From positions 1-9,140 of the forward strand of contig CABQJJ010000070.1 in NCBI GenBank assembly GCA_902464485.1: 9,140 bases of DNA, given 5' to 3'. The stretch is from an uncultured Collinsella sp. Lineage in GTDB: Bacteria; Actinomycetota; Coriobacteriia; Coriobacteriales; Coriobacteriaceae. Made by a program: the position numbers and the translations under genes. Numbering within the stretch: position 1 is the stretch's first letter; each line of letters opens with the position of its first letter. Of this stretch, positions 7,041 through 9,140 are shown piece by piece. The notes under the pieces are model-generated. The model was not told the origin of the DNA and ran no database searches. It saw only the letters and a list, made by a program, of their open reading frames with translations.

Positions 7041-7084
7041 TGCCCCCCCTCTTCTTGAGTTTGAGAGACGGGGGCATTCTTGTG
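7041..7084 (+). terminator. Putative terminator of the acpS-tsaD operon
   Basis: A seven-base G/C stem (7041-7047 with 7070-7076) encloses a further four-pair helix (7049-7052 with 7064-7067). The right arm is followed by TTCTTGTG at 7077-7084, a T-rich though interrupted tail. It lies 54 bases past the tsaD stop and reads in the operon's direction. On the opposite strand the hairpin is followed by AAAA rather than T, so it should act rightward only. Confidence 0.6.
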
Positions 7085-7108
7085 TGCATTGCTCATATTT
7101 CCCTTAGT

Positions 7109-7152
7109 CACAAGAAGGCACCCGCTTGCCGGGGGAGCAAACGGGTGCCTTT
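7109..7152 (-). terminator. Putative terminator of the pknB transcript
   Basis: A perfect ten-base stem (7115-7124 with 7142-7151) continues after one mismatch into TTGC/GCAA (7126-7129 with 7137-7140), closing a seven-base loop. Read on the minus strand it lies 43 bases after the pknB stop and is followed by TTCTTGTG (complement of 7109-7116). In the plus direction it is followed only by TTTGAG, so it may give weak backup termination for the convergent operon. Confidence 0.7.
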
Positions 7153-7194
7153 GAGCGAATGTGTCCGCGGACGTTTCTTGCCGCGCGTTGCTAG

Positions 7195-9135
7195 TTAGTT
7201 GCTGCTCGAATCGGAGTCGTCTCCGGAGCTGGGCACCGAGATCGTCAACGTGATGGTGCTGTCAGTGGATTGCTTTCCGGTGGGGGAGACGCCCGTGACG
7301 GTGGCGTTCTCGTCACCGCTCACCGGGTTGCCGCTCTGATCGCAGAAGGCAATGTTGTAGAAACCGGCATTGTTGAGTGCGGTAACGGCGGCAGAGATGC
7401 TCTTACCGTATAGGTTGCTCGGGACATTGGCTTTACCAGACTTCTTGGCGACAACGACCGTAATCGTGGCGCCCGGCTTTTGCTTGCCGCTGGGATTCCA
7501 GCTTATCACGGTGCCCTCGGCAACCGAGTCGTTCTCCTGGTAGGTCACATCGACGCCGAAACCGGCCATGTCGAGGGCGTTGCGCGCCTGCGATTCGGTC
7601 ATATCGGTCAAGTCGGGGACGGAGGTGGTGTCAGGGCCGCTCGAGACCTTATATGAAATGGTCGTACCTTTCTCGACTTCCTTGCCGGCATCGGTGCCCT
7701 GCTCAAAGACTTCGCCCTTTTCTGCCTCGTTGGCCTCTTCGGTGGCATTGCCCTTGAGCCCAACGCTTGCCAGAGACGCTTCGGCCTGGTCTTTGGTTAA
7801 GCCGACAAGCTGCGGAACCTCAACCTTTTCTGAGGGTTTGGCACCCTTGGAGATAACAAGGTTCACTTTCGTGCCCTTGGGCTTTTTTGTTTTGCCGTTG
7901 GGGGTCTGCTCGGCAACCTTGCCCTCCTCGACGTCATCGTTATAGCTTTGGTCGATGGTGCCGACCTCGAAACCGGCTTCCTTGATAAGCTGGATGGCGG
8001 TTTCCTGGTCCTTGCCCAGGACATCGGGGACCGGAACCTGCTCTCCGCTAAAGAGACCAGTGGCAAAGGCGACGATGACGCCGATAAGTGCTATGGCGGC
8101 AACTGCGGCTGCGATAATCTTGTTCTTGTTTGATTTGGGCTGGTCAACCTCATATGAGCCGGTGGAACCCGAGATGGAGCTGCGGGGGCTATTCTGCCCG
8201 CTTATGCCCGAGACGGGGCGTACCATAGCGCGCGTCTGGTCGGACAGCTCGCGAGTTTTGGTGGCGCCCATGTCGCCAGCAGCGCCGATGACGCGTGTGG
8301 GCTCCGATACGTTGACGGCACGACCAGACAGGTAATTGTTGAGTACCTGACGCAGCTCGTCTGCGGATTGGAAACGGTTGGCAGGATCCTTTTCCATGCA
8401 TTTGAGAATGATGCGCTCAAGATCGGCGTCGACTCCGGAGTTAATCTGACTCGGGGGTACGGGTAGTTCGTTAACCTGCTTGAGGGCGACCGAAATCGCG
8501 TCATCGCCGTCAAAGGGCACGCGACCGGTAGCGCACTCGTACATGACGACGCCCAGCGAGTAGATATCCGATGTGGGTCCGAGGTCCTGACCGCGTGTCT
8601 GCTCGGGGCTGACGTAGTGAGCCGTGCCGAGCACGTTGTTATCCTGCGTGAGATGGCTGTTCTTGGCGCGCGCAATGCCAAAGTCCATGACTTTGATGTT
8701 GCCGTCGGGCAGCACCATGATGTTCTGCGGCTTGATATCGCGGTGGATGATCTCGTGCCTGTGGGCGACCGAGAGCGCGGAGCTGATCTGCGCGCCGATC
8801 TGCGCAACCTTCTTGGGGTCGAGAGCGCCGTGGCTCTTGATGCCGCTCTTAAGGTCGGTACCGCGCAGGTATTCCATAACGATGTAATAGGTGTCGCCGT
8901 CCTTGCCCCAATCGTAGACTCCGACGATATAGGGGGACGAGAGCCCGGCTGCGGCCTGCGCCTCCTGCTTAAAGCGGGCGGCAAAAGTGGCATCGCCTGC
9001 GTATTGCGGCAGCATGATCTTTACGGCTACCGTGCGGTCGAGGACCTGATCCTGCGCGCGGAACACGGTGGCCATGCCGCCTGTCCCCACCTTATCCTTG
9101 AGGAGGTATCTTCCCCCGAGGACCCTCTGTTCCAT
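7195..9135 (-). CDS. pknB: Membrane Ser/Thr protein kinase with four PASTA repeats (PknB/Stk1 type)
   Basis: Kinases of this family sit in the plasma membrane, bind muropeptides or lipid II outside through PASTA domains, and phosphorylate cell-wall and division proteins inside. The kinase domain (about 8-270) is complete: glycine loop GTGGMATV (17-24), Lys39 in VAVKIM, Glu58 in the C helix, HRDIKPQN (131-138), DFG (151-153), GTAHYVSPEQ (170-179) and DIYSLGVVMYE. The activation segment has Thr163 and Thr171 as possible phosphorylation sites. A Ser/Thr-rich juxtamembrane stretch (about 272-336) leads to a basic KSNKNK and one hydrophobic segment (about 339-360). Four PASTA repeats follow, at about 365-431, 437-500, 504-565 and 568-634, ending in a Ser/Asp-rich tail. 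The start at 9135 puts the N-terminus where the family begins, but AGGA (9136-9139) touches the ATG with no spacing and only five upstream bases are visible, so a start beyond the edge cannot be excluded. Confidence 0.95.
   Translation of the reverse strand: MEQRVLGGRYLLKDKVGTGGMATVFRAQDQVLDRTVAVKIMLPQYAGDATFAARFKQEAQAAAGLSSPYIVGVYDWGKDGDTYYIVMEYLRGTDLKSGIKSHGALDPKKVAQIGAQISSALSVAHRHEIIHRDIKPQNIMVLPDGNIKVMDFGIARAKNSHLTQDNNVLGTAHYVSPEQTRGQDLGPTSDIYSLGVVMYECATGRVPFDGDDAISVALKQVNELPVPPSQINSGVDADLERIILKCMEKDPANRFQSADELRQVLNNYLSGRAVNVSEPTRVIGAAGDMGATKTRELSDQTRAMVRPVSGISGQNSPRSSISGSTGSYEVDQPKSNKNKIIAAAVAAIALIGVIVAFATGLFSGEQVPVPDVLGKDQETAIQLIKEAGFEVGTIDQSYNDDVEEGKVAEQTPNGKTKKPKGTKVNLVISKGAKPSEKVEVPQLVGLTKDQAEASLASVGLKGNATEEANEAEKGEVFEQGTDAGKEVEKGTTISYKVSSGPDTTSVPDLTDMTESQARNALDMAGFGVDVTYQENDSVAEGTVISWNPSGKQKPGATITVVVAKKSGKANVPSNLYGKSISAAVTALNNAGFYNIAFCDQSGNPVSGDENATVTGVSPTGKQSTDSTITLTISVPSSGDDSDSSSN
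7234..8043 (-). repeat. Four tandem PASTA repeats of the kinase ectodomain
   Basis: Four diverged units of about 62-67 residues follow the membrane segment. Each opens with a V-P-x-L/V-like strand (VPVPDVLGK, VEVPQLVGL, TSVPDLTDM, ANVPSNLYG), continues into a helix with an A-x-x-x-L pattern and AGF/VGL, and ends in a strand such as VNLVISKG, ISYKVSSG, ITVVVAKK or ITLTISV. The fourth differs most and contains the only cysteine of the ectodomain (Cys598). These repeats bind peptidoglycan fragments in other PASTA kinases; binding here is inferred from family membership. Confidence 0.9.
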
Positions 9136-9140
9136 TCCTG

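Larger units (their letters stand above)
6987..7194. other. Convergent intergenic region between tsaD and pknB
   Basis: This 208-bp gap lies between the ends of two converging genes. It contains the two hairpins annotated as terminators and an eight-base inverted repeat, TTCTTGTG at 7077-7084 against CACAAGAA at 7109-7116. I see no convincing small reading frame, promoter or RNA gene in it. Confidence 0.8.

Noticed and set aside
8202..8993. Second minus-strand frame of about 260 codons within pknB
   Set aside because: It is out of frame with the kinase, is extremely rich in Arg, Ser and Pro, and the kinase frame is complete without it.

Overview
The window reads as chromosomal housekeeping DNA from a high-to-moderate GC Gram-positive bacterium. 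A member of the Coriobacteriia, and most likely a Collinsella-like organism, fits best. The reasons are the actinobacterial-type order nnr-alr-tsaE-tsaB-rimI-tsaD (in Mycobacterium tuberculosis the last four are separate neighbouring genes beside alr), the fusion of TsaB, RimI and TsaD into one chain, and a PASTA-domain Ser/Thr kinase. The taxon is an inference from gene content only; no marker RNA is present.

Layout. Positions 1-52 hold the end of an upstream transcription unit: a perfect 11-bp stem terminator. A short promoter region (about 104-140) follows. Then comes a tightly packed plus-strand operon of six genes from 163 to 6986: acpS (phosphopantetheinyl transferase, with an unusual C-terminal extension), nnr (NAD(P)HX epimerase plus dehydratase), alr (alanine racemase), a family 4 Fe-S uracil-DNA glycosylase, tsaE (P-loop ATPase), and a 794-residue TsaB-RimI-TsaD triple fusion. 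Junctions run from a 14-bp overlap to 12-bp gaps, nearly all with a clear Shine-Dalgarno, so one transcript is likely. The 208-bp convergent gap 6987-7194 carries two hairpins that look like opposing terminators and share the same T-rich tail. The minus strand from 9135 down to 7195 encodes a PknB/Stk1-type membrane Ser/Thr kinase with four extracellular PASTA repeats. Its start lies within six bases of the window edge, so the region upstream of it is not visible.

How the genes fit together. AcpS activates acyl carrier protein for lipid synthesis, Nnr repairs hydrated NAD(P)H, Alr makes D-alanine for peptidoglycan, the glycosylase removes uracil from DNA, and TsaE with the TsaB-TsaD chain makes the t6A37 modification on ANN-decoding tRNAs. 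The partner TsaC/Sua5, which makes threonylcarbamoyl-AMP, is not in this window. The PASTA kinase senses cell-wall fragments and regulates wall growth and division, but it is a separate convergent unit.

I see no mobile element, CRISPR array, phage gene, tRNA or rRNA, and no defence or biosynthetic system. The points most worth a second look are the triple fusion with an apparently active acetyltransferase in its middle, the AcpS extension, and the paired convergent terminators. I do not think the window holds a wholly new system.
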